64,000 bases of DNA. Source: Lamellibrachia satsuma (taxonomy: Eukaryota; Annelida; Polychaeta; Sabellida; Siboglinidae). The position numbers and the translations under genes were made by a program. Position 1 is the stretch's first letter. Each line of letters opens with the position of its first letter. The DNA is taken from assembly GCA_033239005.1 (NCBI GenBank), contig BSQZ01000030.1:310001-374000 (forward strand). The letters run 5' to 3'. A model generated the notes under the pieces. The model ran no database searches and was not told where the DNA came from. It worked only from the letters and a program-made list of their open reading frames with translations. Shown here in pieces: positions 13,001-25,189 of the stretch.

Positions 13001-13835
13001 AGTTATATAATTTATGATAAAATAAGTCAAAACAATAGATAAACAAAATAAAACATAAATATATACATACATACTTACATACATACATACAACATGTCAA
13101 TAAAGTACTCAAAACAAGATTAAGAACATCAATCAATTTATGAATCCAATGATGATACAAATTATAAATTAATTAATTAAATTAAAACCATAAAATAAAA
13201 CCATACATTTACAATTTCTAAAACATCAACATCTGCTGGCCTGTCAAGTTGAAAATGTAGTTAGGTGCATTTCGCCACCACAATGATACTGTAGTCATTG
13301 TAAATTAAAATGTTATTTTTAATTATAACTTCAATATTGTCAATAACCTCCTGGGTCCACCAGGGTATTATATAAGTGTGGATTGTATAAAGCAAATGAC
13401 CCGCGGTGTCAAAGGCATCTGGTGTATGTCATGTCTATTAAACTGTCTGCTGTTAGGTTTTTATACAGCTGAAATTCCACAACAGCTGTTTCTGGTAAGG
13501 AATTGTATTGATCTGCAATCCTCCAAGCTGAAGGCAATAAGTTACTTTCCATCACACTGTTACTTGTTAGGGGAGCTTGTCACAGTAGGAAGAAACATTA
13601 CAGATATTAATATCTATCTGGTGGTGGAAAAAGCTGATTTCAATTAGTACAGGACCTAAGGGAAACAACAATTTTAAACATATTACAAAGGTTCTTTGTC
13701 ATACAAGGTTTAACTCCAAACTGTCTAGGACTAACCTAACTCTGGTTTAGTTTCAGTGTTTTCCTTCTCTAGAGTTAGTGAGTGTACAGCTGTTTTTTCC
13801 ATTTCCGTGAGTGGGATCACCAGGTAGAAGGGCTT
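10090..13835. other. AT-rich non-coding DNA with a 29-bp direct repeat pair
   Basis: No supported gene. A 29-base string beginning 'aaacatattacaaaggttct' occurs at about 12398-12427 and again at 13676-13705, 1.28 kb apart in the same orientation, with unrelated flanks. Short AT tracts lie at 11540-11555 and 12140-12165. Confidence 0.5.
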
Positions 13836-13839
13836 AACA

Positions 13840-13965
13840 GCTTTTAATGTATTTTCTTAAAGGCAAAGCAGAGTGAACAAAATTGCTTCGAAATGGCTGC
13901 ATGTGGACTCGAACCCCGGTCTCCTCGATCTGATGTGAGCCACCACGCCCCACAACGTACACAAC
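13840..13965 (-). mobile_element. tRNA-derived SINE fragment with shortened head
   Basis: On the minus strand, TGGCTCACATC then GGTTCGAGTCC give A-box-like and B-box sequences in the same context as the SINE at 1.84-2.04 kb ('gaaccccggtc' and 'gagccaccac' on the plus strand). About 20 bases between the boxes present in the other copy are missing, so this copy should be transcriptionally dead. Confidence 0.6.
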
Positions 13966-14579
13966 ATATATGCTCAGTTCACCATGGCTGGAATGGCAGA
14001 CTGCAAACAATAGTTCACACATAGTTGGACCTGCAGTTAAATACTCTTTAATAATTTTCTGTTCTTTTTCTTACTTTGATGAAACTTAAATGTTTTTTCT
14101 TGCTTGGTTATTACATGTTCACCTCTACAGGTTTTCAGACCACAACATTACCAAAAACAATGTATAAACAAATCAAACACAATCATGTTTTACAAATATG
14201 GAACCAAAAACAGTTTTTATTTAAAAAGAAACAAATTAATAAAGTATAGTTCTGTGTTACTAATGATTTAATCCTCAAACCATTCCAAAACAATACATAC
14301 TGCGCACAGCTATAGTGAATTACATGCATGTTTTACCCTTGCATGTCCCAGCACTGACTTAAGAGTACAGGCATGTGGGTGCAGTATTTATACTTGCATG
14401 AACTCTGACCTCACTAGTCTAGATACTATTGCAAGAACATTTAAAGCAAATACCGAGGCAATGGTCAGACGGTAAAACCGATCAGACTGGCACTTCCAAG
14501 TTCGATTTATAAATTGTAGGCGTACTCTGAAAACTGAAAAGCTAATAACAGTAAGATAGGAACTGACCGTTTTGTTTAC

Positions 14580-15110
14580 AGCCAGACTCTCGCAGGTCCT
14601 GCTATGCCTACGCCGCTACGGGCGCTAAGATTATGCAACTTTTGCTCCGTTGGACACGGTGGATGACCACGTAGTCCGCGAGGTGTGAACATTGCCTCTG
14701 CAGCCCCACGAAACGCTTACCGTAATGGTCACAGTCCCTGGACTGCCTGCACGATCGCGAAACGTCACAAACAGGTGTTTTATTTAAATTTTCCGTTAAT
14801 GACACGCGAGATTAAGACATTCAGTCACCTCAGTTCCAACTAGTGAATGCATAAAAATCCATGCGTCTTTACTGACAAGTCGGGCAACAGAAACTTGCGA
14901 CGATCACCGACCCGGCGTTCAGCAGCAGCTTTGCTTGGCTTCGGCGGCGTTGTTATCATGAGAACAACCCGGATGTTAATTACTCGCGACTTACCTGGTT
15001 GCTTCCTTCCGTTCTGTTTGCGCGCGAAATTTCACGCGCTGTTGTTATCATGGTTGCCGTATAAGAGATCCAGTGGTTCCATCTAGTGACCATTTTTGTA
15101 ATATTGCCGT
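14580..15110. promoter_or_regulatory. CpG-rich block, candidate promoter or first-exon region
   Basis: In otherwise AT-rich, CpG-poor DNA this half-kilobase carries many CpG dinucleotides (ctacgccgctacgggcgcta, gcgcgcgaaatttcacgcgc). It holds two consensus minus-strand donors, at 14995/14994 (aaccag|gtaagtcg) and 14721/14720 (cattacg|gtaagcg). This fits a promoter with alternative first exons for the minus-strand gene whose last exons are at 5.8-7.2 kb, but no transcript link can be shown. A plus-strand promoter is equally possible. Confidence 0.45.
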
Positions 15111-17620
15111 TTTCGTTTCTGGTCAAACCCTAACGGGGTAAGACCAGTATTTTGCTACTGGGTTGATGGTAGGCGAATAAAGCGCCAGTGATTTCGAGAT
15201 GCTACCACAAGGGATTTCTTGCACCAAGAAAACATTGTTATGAACAGGGAAATCGGTTTACATTTCTAGGTGCCCATTTTACAGGGGCAGCTATATGAGC
15301 AACATGACATTATTGATAGTTCTACATTTGAACGATAAATGAACCAAGTTTCAGGAATATGGCAAGAACTTCTTTCTTTCAATAATGATGGGAGGTGCAC
15401 CCCCAAGCAGGTGGAAGATTGAGACCCCTGCCACAGCCCCTCTTTACTGAAGTTATTTTACTCCAGTTTATAATTTTTCCTCTTATGGTGTACATACTTT
15501 ATTAATTAGGTATGGAAAGATAATAGCGTAACATCTCCTTGAGAAGACTTGTGCAAGATTAGAAACAATGTATGGAAATGTAGGAGCACACAAGCTATTT
15601 CTAATACAACCATGGTGTCACTTCAGCGACAGGAAATAAGTTCAGTTTTTACTGCATTTGACATCATAGGTAGCACAGGTTAATTTAATGTTAAATTAAT
15701 CTGTTTACCTTAGGAAACAAATTTTTATTTTATTTTAGTTTACAATCACATATATATGAAAAGTAATTTTATACATTAAATTTCATATGAAACATCAAAC
15801 TTGTGGAATGTTGTAAAGTTTGCAAATTCTGAAAGATCTGGGGAATTTGACCCATTATGTTATAAAGCAGGGGTTGGCAACCTGCGGCTGTTTCATGCAG
15901 CCTGTGCACTAACAGTGAGAGTGCACATGATATGCCCTGCAAACTTCTACATGAAGACCGCATACCAATTTGAGGTAAAGACTGGCATGAGACAGGGCTA
16001 CATACAGTCACAAAAGATTTGCTTGCAGTCTAAACCACCAGCAGTTCTAGCCCCTTCTGGCTGAGAGGAATACGCAACATCAATATCTCCTGACTACAGT
16101 GAAGTTCACTGGCTAATCGAGGTGCCATGTTGCACCACATGTAAAAAGTCTGACAAGGGGTGTCCCATTTCAAAGACTTCACCATCAAATTGTAACTACA
16201 TGCAAGACAATAAATAAATCTGTGTTGTATATTTATTCCATCATCTTCTATGACAATACATAATGTACAGCTTATTTATAAATAACAAAAACAATATATA
16301 CAAAATCACATTACATCAAATAATATTATGATGATCTGCACATGAATACACAGCAATTATTTAAAATTAGATCACCTGTCTAGCAGATCATGTCTTTAAG
16401 ACTGTTATCCAGTTACCCGGTTGCCTTAAATTTACCATTTACAACCCACTATACACATGACTGGTTGCGGTCAGTGATGATAACATGGCATAGTTTCAAC
16501 ATTTCACAAGTTTAATTACTTTAATGTTCGACAGCCAAGGAACACCAATTGATGTTAGAGCAGGTGAACCAAAAACACACAAATTATATTATATTCACTC
16601 ACACTGACAGTATTTAATACATTGTGTGTCATCACAAGTATTGGAGATTCTGCCTAGGTAAGATGCCATTCACAATTATCAACAGTTACCTATTTAGTAA
16701 CAGTTTACAATTCTCTACATTGATGATGCTATAGTGGGCATGCGATCAACATTAAAATTAATTAGTACACAGGCCTTGACCCCTCCATCTCTCTCCCCCT
16801 CCCTCTCTCTCTCCCTCCCTCTCTCCCCCTCCCCTTAGTATGCTTTGTATGAATAGGTAAATGTCAACAAACGTGAAAGGCCCCTAATGTTTACATAAAC
16901 ATATTTACATAAACATGATGATCTGTTTTTACTGCTCAAAAAGACTCACATTATTTTGTATGATACCTTTATAGGTAATGTCATATTTAGATGGCCACAT
17001 TCTGGTTTTGTACAGTACTTAAGCTGCATTAGCAAGCTAATTCCCTGCATCTGACAGCTATTAGGCTATTAGATGTAACTGTTGTTACCAAGGTTTTGAA
17101 CTGTAAGCACAGTGGATGTGGGAATCAAGCATCATCTTTCAGTGTACATAAAACAGGTCTGTCAATTTATTTCCATAGGTGTTATTTGTTTATGTGAAAC
17201 TGGATGGAGAAGATCCAACACATTATCTTTCAAACCATAAAGTCAATATCTCTGTGGTGTCTTCCCGTGTTAACACATATCCAACATATATCCAACACTT
17301 ACACAATAAACATGCTTTCAAGCGTAACAATAATCCATAGTACACCCTGTATTTTCTTAAATCACACTGTTTTTTATGAAATACATGCACTGATGCATTA
17401 AATCGCTGGAGAGCTGAAAAATAAACGTTGTCGCATTTCTAATAAAATTTAATTACATTGTAGAAGAAACTGTTCTGATTTTGTTTTTCTCAGTGAATGT
17501 GACATTTTAACAAGAACAATTATTAATTTCAAGTACCCAAAGGACCCAAACATTATTTTGTATTCAGTTGATAAAATATGCAACACATTTTATATCCACA
17601 TCTTATTACAAACAGCATGC
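15110..17620. other. Intergenic DNA with a hAT-like end and a CT-rich tract
   Basis: At 15868-15888 the sequence CAGGGGTTGGCAACCTGCGGC closely resembles the terminal repeat of Charlie-type hAT elements. No matching opposite end was found, so it is at most a fragment. 16786-16838 is a pure CT-rich microsatellite. No gene is supported. The stretch separates the CpG block from the 3' end of syntaxin 17. Confidence 0.5.
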
Positions 17621-17640
17621 CTTGATTTCCAACAACATAG

Positions 17641-17646
17641 TTTATT
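17641..17646 (-). promoter_or_regulatory. Poly(A) signal of syntaxin 17
   Basis: AATAAA on the minus strand lies 176 bases after the stop codon at 17822-17824. It is the first good signal downstream. Confidence 0.5.
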
Positions 17647-17821
17647 TGCTGAAGTAGCATGAACACACCAGGCCAGCAGTTGTATGAAGCATAAATTCTA
17701 TGGAGGTTGCTTAGTTCAAACAAACTAATACTTCCAGGTATCGACAGTACTCTTTGGATATATGCAAACTTCAGTAATGCCAGTGAAATTATATCTCTAT
17801 TGCACTGTTAAAGACACAGTG

Positions 17822-20800
17822 TTAATCCTTGGCAATGTCTTTGGAGACATCAGGCAGGGAACGTGCACGTTTCAAGCTGAGATTCGTCATTTCTGTTGCA
17901 ACTATGTTTTTCTGACGTTGAGACCAGAACTTACCACCAGTAAAACCTGAATCAGATCAAAGGAATTAAATAAATGTTGACCCAAGAACTTTATTGTTGC
18001 ACCTTATACTGTATATCTTATCTCATAAAAATAGGCCATGGCATTCATTTTCACTTCTGGTAATCCAGTATACACATATATTACATAACCTTCTCTCTAC
18101 ATATGGCAATTAGATTTTCAACCTATTTCCAAATGTAGATACTGGAAGTTCTGGTCAAATTTACCATAGGCAAACATCTTGAAGAAAAAATGCATTTATG
18201 TTATAGAGATCAAAATAAATGTGTGCACCAAAAAATTAGTGATGCGGTATTTTAATGGGATGCAACTCCCAAGCAAATGATAGTTCAACTGCAAAAATAT
18301 TCATGCAATTGCTTGACATAATGATTATGCAAAATTTTATTTGGTCAACTTTTTTGTCCACCATAAATAAAAACAGCATCCGACCAACCAGAGATTACTC
18401 ACCAATAACACCACCTCCAAGGGCAGCAAGACCTCCCAGCTTGGCTCCCGCCACCAAGCCTATGGGACCACCCACAGTCCCTCCAATCAAAGCCCCAGCC
18501 AGGGGGAACAATGCAAACTTCATCTTTGATGCCTACATCAAGATCAGAAACAACAAGATTTAGGTATACATTTATCATATTAAAAAAAAAAAAAACCTAC
18601 GTCTGCGGGTCAGTTTGTTGGACAGTGTTGGGCATAATACCTGTTGTAACTCAATTATGTTTCAATGGCCTGGTAATGGTAGATTTTTATACATGATTTG
18701 CTTCTTTAAAATCTGTTGGACAAAACAATGTCAATATTTTTAATAATCAATCAAACCAAATATCATTGTTAATATCGACCCCAGTGTGACAGTACAGTAA
18801 GTTATATTAATGTCATTTATCTAGACAAATGGTATTCTTTTGCCAATCACCTGTGAAACTCCTGTAGAAGCAGAGCAACAAGACTGAACATATTTTTTTG
18901 GGTAATGGCAATCAAAATGGTGTATCAGATGCAAATAATCTCGTTGACATGCTTACCTTGGCTAGGTTCTTGATGCCGCTCTCTACATTTTGTTCTGAAG
19001 TCGACACATTCTCTTCAATGGCGTCCACAGATTCCTGTTGCTCCTGAGAAAAACAACAACGACAAACTGCTTGAAGCATGATTCCTTAGCATTGCAATCA
19101 TGCTGTATTAGTGTTCTAAGACAAAACTTGCCCGAACCCTGTGCTAGACCAGTCAAAGCCCACTACACGTGATTATATACTGAACTGTCTGCTGAGAAGT
19201 GTTCCAGCAGAAGGATTATAGACACTGCCTCAAAGTTATACTAAATTACACAGCCATCAAGCCAAGCTTATGACAAGCAGCAGCAGGAGACTACATAAAC
19301 AGGTGACCAGCCTATAGGAAGGAGTGACAATCCTGCAAAGATAGGGGAAACAAGCTGAGAAACTAACATTGGCCACAATCCCAGCAGTCATTACATGCAC
19401 CACCTGTAGCAGGGTCTGCTCCAGTGATGCCTGCTGTCTGTTTCACTAATTACACGGAGCTCCAGAACCCAGGGCTCCTAAAAAAATTGTTAATGCAGGA
19501 TAGATGAAGGCAGGGCATTTTCTTCTAAGGCGGGAAATTTTTTCTCATTATGAAAATTTCAGGTTTTCTTCCAAATAACACATACTTACAAACTAATTTA
19601 GCCTATTATAAAAGATCCCACAACCATTAAGACTTAATATATTTTACTCTCAGTGGGTGACAAGTTATCTGGTGAAATCTGGTTACTGTCATAGATGAAC
19701 AGCCACAGCTCTGCGCGTACATGTTCCTGGTTTTGCAGGTTTGCTATGATTGAAGCGTAGGCCAAAGCAAATCCGGTGACTAGTGAGGCGATCATAATGG
19801 ATGTGGTTGTTGCCAACATTTAAAAGTTTCTGGGCTTTTTCTTCGAAAATGTGACAAATTCACTGATTTAAGACACAAAAACAATACATACATCCTGTCC
19901 CATCACTCATGAATGATGATATCACCTTGGAGGATATCACCTTGAAGGATATCACCTTGGAGGATAGGACTGACACAACACCTCAACTTCCAACATTCCA
20001 GGGGCCGTTTGTTAACAACACATATGCACGCATACTCGCACCCACATACACATGCAATTAAATGATTAATGTTGAACTTACTGTCACCAGTGATGAGAAG
20101 TCGTGCATCAAAGAGTTCAACTCAACCAAATCCTACAACATAAAACAGGAAGTTGCTATGATAAAATAGGATTTTTTTTATTATCAACAGTATTCAGATT
20201 ACATAAATATATATTGCATTCTATTTAGATTAAATGACAATTAGAATATAAGTAGGTTTTTAATAAAAAATAACAGCCAACATAAACATTCTGCTTGGTA
20301 GGTTTTGTGACTCCAAAGGATTATTGATATCTAGTTACATTTTTCACACACAGATTGCACACAAACAAATGGAAACATTCTGGAAAATCGTGAACAAATT
20401 TTCAACAAAAGACCAGATCATATCACATTATGGAAACATGTCCCATAACTATACCGTTTCATTGATAGCCTTCATTTGCATTATCATATTTTAACAAATT
20501 ACAATATCATCATGTATCATAGAGTTGAGAAGCTATATTTCCTGTTATTTACCCCTTTGAGATCTTCCCATGACCTCTCTGCATGTTATTTACCCCTTTG
20601 AGATCTTCCCATGACCTCTCTGCATGTTTGCTGCATGTCACTTGAAGCTGAATCTCATCTGTTGTGTGGTCTTCCAACAGAAATGCTGTCACTTCAGTAG
20701 TCTCTGACACTGTTCGATGTCTTGTAGTTCCTTCACCTGTGCACATCAGTCTTTCTTTAGCAAAATGTTTCAGTCACAAACTAATGGATGTTTTTGCCCT

Positions 20801-23489
20801 ATCATAACATGTCTTGGAACACTTGAAGTGGAAATGTGTTGGACTTAACATTAAAATGAATTAGTTGACAACGTTAAAGTACACAAACCTTTGGGTTCCA
20901 GTGATCATAACCAGATCCATTTTAATATAAAAGTAAAAATAGGGAATACATGTAAACAGCAATGGAGGAGGAACTTCAACAGAGACAAATATAAAGAGAT
21001 GAGAACATATCTAGCGAATATAGATTGAAATAACTTGCTGAAGAAGAAGAAAGCAACAGAATGCTGGACTTGTTTAAAATATGATATTGAGGGCATTACT
21101 GAGAGATTTGTTCCATTAAGAAAATGAGGGAAAAGGTCCAGGAAGAAACACCTATCAAAAGAGGCTATTAGAAAAATTGCTCACAAGCTGATGCTGGAAA
21201 TATAGAAGACTACACAAACTACAAAGAGGCACTTAACTTACTAAATTTGACGCCGATAAATCAGATAATTTAGGGCAGTTATTTGTAACTCCTGAAATTA
21301 CAGCAAAGAACAATAAGATGAAAGATAATAAATCACCTGGAGTTGATGGAATACCACCAAAACTGCTTAAGGAAATTGTAGAGCAAATTAGTACACCACT
21401 TGCAAGAGTATCTAACTTGTCACTAGAAGATGGAATAGTTCCTTCAGAATGGGAAGAAGCAAACATTACGCCGTTATTTAAGGGGGATCAAGGAACAAGT
21501 CAGAACATTACAGACCAGTGAGTTTAACATCAGTAGTATGCAAATTATTAGAAATGTTAATTCGAGACCACATGTTGGAATTCCTTGTAAAACATAAATA
21601 CATCTCAACATGGGTTCCTAAAAGCATTTTGAAGAAATTACAAAGTGGATATATGATGGGTCATCAGTGGATATTTCAGAAAGCTTTCAATAAAGTGTCA
21701 CCTCAAAGATCGTTACTTAAACTAAAAGCCCATGGCATAGGTAATTATGTAATGAACTGGACAGAAAAGTGGCTTACAGAGAGTAACGGGTATACAACCT
21801 GTACGTGATTTGGAAGATGACATATCTAGCAAAGTACTGAAATTTGCATATGACACAAAAGTATTCAGAAAGGTTAAAAATTATACAGATAAACAAACTT
21901 TACAGGATGATCATGGAAACATGGATGAAGAATATAAATAGGGGGATGCTGTACTAGGTAAAACCACAAAAGAAAAGGACTTAGGAGTAACATTTAGTGC
22001 TGACATGAAAGTTTCAGAGCAGTGTGGGATTTCTGCTTCAAAAGGTAATCAAATTGTAGGGCTAATTAGGAGAACTATAATATATAAAGAGAAACAGCTA
22101 ATTGTAGCCCTGTACAAAGCAATAGTTAGGCCGCATTCGGAACATTGCATACAAGCAAGGAGGCCATATCATAAGAAAGGACATGGATAAGCTAGAAAGA
22201 ATACAATGAAGAACAACTAAAATTATTCCAGAATTAAGAAACCTTAGTTAATGCTAGTAGTGTAAAAAAATGTTTTAAAATAAAATTGACAGATATTTGA
22301 TAAGAGTGGGCTATACATAGATGATAAAAGTGTTGGACTCTTGATAAGTCAATGGCTTCCTTGTCTACTTGCCATCCAGATCTTGTAGTTTTGGGTGGCC
22401 ATCTTGTTAAATCTACCCTGCAGTGTTGTCAAATATTATAGCTGATATCTTCAGTATGGTGAGCTTTCTGCCACACAGTATGTACTTTCTGCTACACAGT
22501 ATGTACTTTCAAGTACGTAAACAGTAAAAAGTGCCAGAGAAAATCCAACAGATTCTGTTACACTTACAATTGATCCTGCTAGCAGGCACTGACATAGGCT
22601 TTGAGGAATTGCTGCACTCTGACAATGGCTCATCAGCCTGGATATCCTGGTCATCAAGGAACTCAACAACTGCTACAATTGTCTGCTTCTGGATGTCTGC
22701 GAGACTTGCATCAAACCGAGGCAGATCGTCGTCACACACACACGCCCGCGTCTGCTCCAGTTGTTTGATGTTGGCCTTCACCTGCTGCACCGTGCGAGAT
22801 GCGTTGGTCTGTTCTCGTGTCAATCCTGACCAGTCTTCAATGGCCTTCAGCTGCAGAGAATGTGCAATAATTACATTCTATATTATTATATATTGTAAGT
22901 ATATGCATCCATGTATCAGACATTGGTTACCCGGTAAATTAAATCATGAACAATTTTAATCCATTACATATTTTCTAAGTAATCAAAATGTCTAAGTCAA
23001 GTAATAGTCAGTACAATCAATTACATTTATAATGTATTCATAATCACTGATTGTTTTCATGATTACACTGGAATTTTTTTTATTGTATCATCAACAGAAC
23101 AAAATAAAATGAGTGTCCAGCAGGCAGCAAGGGTGCACAAGTGACCATGTAACAACAGAAGCTAATGTGAAGTTTAACCATAAACAACTGTGGGTGTGTC
23201 CATAACCATCAGTCACCATCAGGTATGTAAATAAAAGTTTGGTTTTATGACATATATAAATCAAGCCTTTTTGAAGAAACTACACAGTGAAATATTCATG
23301 GAATTTGATGAATTCAGATGTCAAGCTACAAACCCTGGTGATGTTGAGTCGATGCTGTGCTAGACGGTCAAGATCTATTTGTAGTATCTTGATGAATTTC
23401 TTGATGCTTGGTGCGACACGTCGTAGTGGGTACTTCGTGCAGTCATCCTTCTTTCTGTCTGTTGATGCAGCTTCCTCAAAACTGGCCAT
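17822..23489 (-). CDS. STX17: Syntaxin 17, seven coding exons
   Basis: This is a Qa-SNARE that in animals is recruited to completed autophagosomes and pairs with SNAP29 and VAMP8 (or YKT6) to fuse them with lysosomes. Coding exons on the minus strand are 23334-23489, 22568-22850, 20594-20736, 20082-20132, 18957-19043, 18403-18532 and 17822-17946. All have GT/AG ends, all phases fit, and the total is 975 bases or 324 residues (human protein 302). The N-terminal helical domain includes SIKKFIKILQIDLDRLAQHR (about 28-47) and ASRTVQQVKANIKQLEQ, both close to human STX17. The SNARE motif runs from SWEDLK/DLVELNSLMHDFSSLVT through EQQESVDAIEENV, keeping the zero-layer glutamine (about 213-214), to GIKNLAK (about 240). 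Next come two glycine-zipper membrane segments (LAGALIGGTVGGPIGLVAG, LGGLAALGGGVIGFTGG, about 250-288) and a polar, partly basic tail. The ATG at 23489 has a good context, and a possible acceptor (tcctacag) eight bases upstream suggests a separate 5' untranslated exon. The intron after exon 2 carries an antisense LINE. Confidence 0.95.
20544..20625 (-). repeat. 41-bp tandem duplication across a splice donor of STX17
   Basis: Two identical 41-bp copies (20585-20625 and 20544-20584) each hold the last 32 bases of STX17 exon 3 and the first 9 bases of its intron, so the site GGG|gtaaataac is present twice. The proximal donor (exon end 20594) gives the conserved join SWEDLKG-DLVELN. The distal donor (exon end 20553) would add 41 bases, shift the frame and reach a TGA a few codons into the next exon. 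Confidence 0.95.
20880..22260 (+). mobile_element. Degraded CR1/L2-like LINE in an STX17 intron
   Basis: Plus-strand reading, antisense to STX17. It starts in the endonuclease C-terminus (LGSSDHNQIHFNI, the SDH motif) and continues into reverse transcriptase (DNKSPGVDGIPPKLLKEI, IVPSEWEEANITPLFKG, SLTSVVCKLLEMLI, then FNKVSPQRSLLKLKAHGIGN). The catalytic FADD box reads FAYD (about 21841-21855), and the segment after it is largely deleted before LGVTFSADMKVSEQ and LYKAIVRPHSEHCIQA. Several frameshifts and stops are present. It is a dead fragment lacking the 5' end and the last domain. Confidence 0.88.
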
Positions 23490-23539
23490 ACCACTCGCTG
23501 TAGGATACAGACAAATGTATCACAATTAATACATTAGAT

Positions 23540-24380
23540 TTGAGCTGTATTCATAGATTTAGTCTGGACTAGGTAGTCCAGTGTACTTATTCCGTCAGTT
23601 TACATGTAATACAATGTAATCCAAGTTCAGAAATTGACCATGCTAGATGGCAATACTGTATGCACAGTATTGCTACCTAGCATAGTCGGCACAGTTGCCA
23701 GTGACTAACTACACAATTACCAGTGCTGTCCATGGGCGTTACATGCCTTGGCTCACCATTTAGCAAAATAATAAAAATGCAAGCAAATGTGGAAGTTATT
23801 TAAGAGTTATTCCTATTTCCTGTCTCAGCACATTGTTGAAAAACTTTTCGAATGTGGATTACTCCAGTCAGGCATTGGCCCAACAAGGCCTTCATCGTTC
23901 TAATAGCAATATTTATGAAGTGCCATTTGTACATCTTAACCATTTCAGTACTACAGCCCTGATCTGCTGTGACCACTGAATAATGCATTCCCAGTGAATA
24001 TGCAAGAAAATCGACTGCATCACTTCAAGTCAAGATTTCAGCAATAAAAATGCATTTTATGAATAGGAATGTAATATATATATATACATATATTCTGAAA
24101 GTACAATAATCAGCAACTAAAATGAGACATATAATTTTACATTTTGTCGTCATGGTAACTAGAAATCCAAGATGGCCACCATGATTTCAATGTTTTTTGC
24201 AGTTACTGAACACAGTTGTATACCAATGTACATATTTAATGTAAACTACTTATGTTCATCATTCTACATGAGTGTACTATGATATAAAATATCATCAACA
24301 TCAAGTACGTTTTGTGGAGTATAAGAAAGTGAAAAACAAGTTATTTATCTGTATTTTATACATAATTGTATGACAGAAGT
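23540..24380. other. Upstream flank of STX17 with a short perfect-looking hairpin
   Basis: No coding sequence. 23640-23659 and 23664-23683 form an inverted repeat of 20 bp with two mismatches and a 4-base loop (atgctagatggcaatactgt / acagtattgctacctagcat), extended by a few more outer pairs. The loop is too small for a typical animal microRNA precursor. It is more likely a palindromic remnant of a small transposon. Confidence 0.5.
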
Positions 24381-24399
24381 GTTTATTTGAATATAATTT

Positions 24400-24850
24400 G
24401 CTAACACATCCATCGCTACTGGGCCGATTCCAATCAAACTTCGCACGAATTCGGATTCAGAGACACATTTTCCTTTTACCAAAATCAAACTCTGGCAACG
24501 ACGCATCATCCAGCATTGACAGTACAGTGCGCAACTTATCCTCAGGGTTTACACCATCACTTTCATCATCACTGACGTCCGAGTAGCGATCGAAAAGTGT
24601 CCGTTTCGCCTCCTGTTCGGTCGCTAAGTTCACCAACATCAATGATCATCGTAGTTTAGATCGTCAACATCCAACAACGATTCGTCGCTAAAACTATCAA
24701 ATAATTATAATCTGTCCAAAACATATGGTGGTAAATCGCCAGTTGAAGTAGTGCCATCTGCCATTGCGACCATCGTAGATATCGATAATTCATCATTAAA
24801 AACCGCGAAAATCTCCGTAAAATTATATTAAGTGATAATCAACAATTGCC
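24400..24850 (-). pseudogene. Possible acidic N-terminus of a decayed transposase
   Basis: On the minus strand a broken frame reads ADGTTSTGDLPPYVLDRL, stop, LFDSFSDESLLDVDDLN, then after a frame change RYSDVSDDESDG, DKLRTVLSMLDDASLPEFDF and GKRK. The acidic, Ser/Asp-rich start followed by a basic cluster is reminiscent of the N-terminal region of piggyBac-type transposases, but no catalytic domain follows and the family assignment is a guess. It lies next to TTAAAGGT repeat copy 2. Confidence 0.28.
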
Positions 24851-25189
24851 GCTACTGAATATCTAATCCATTCACCATGACAACCGTATATAACAAGTGG
24901 TAGGTGGCTACACATAGTGGATAATTATGAGTAAAAGCGATTTAAATGGTGAACGTAGCCAATGCCGAAAATCTGGCCTGTCGTATTGTAGCATCATACA
25001 AAGCGCGGACGGAAATTTGGCCTATCATACTGAAATGGTTAAGAGTCAAGATCATTTTTTTTCAGCATACGACTAAAGTAATGAAGAATGGTATAACTTA
25101 CAACAAACAGCCACTCAACGCCCAAAAAGTATGTGCCAGTAGCTGAAGCCTGAATAAGCAATATTTTTTGGCCATTTTGGATCTGTCGT

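Noticed and set aside
13378..13647. 89-codon plus-strand frame
   Set aside because: Ordinary AT-rich open frame without splice sites in phase or recognisable content.
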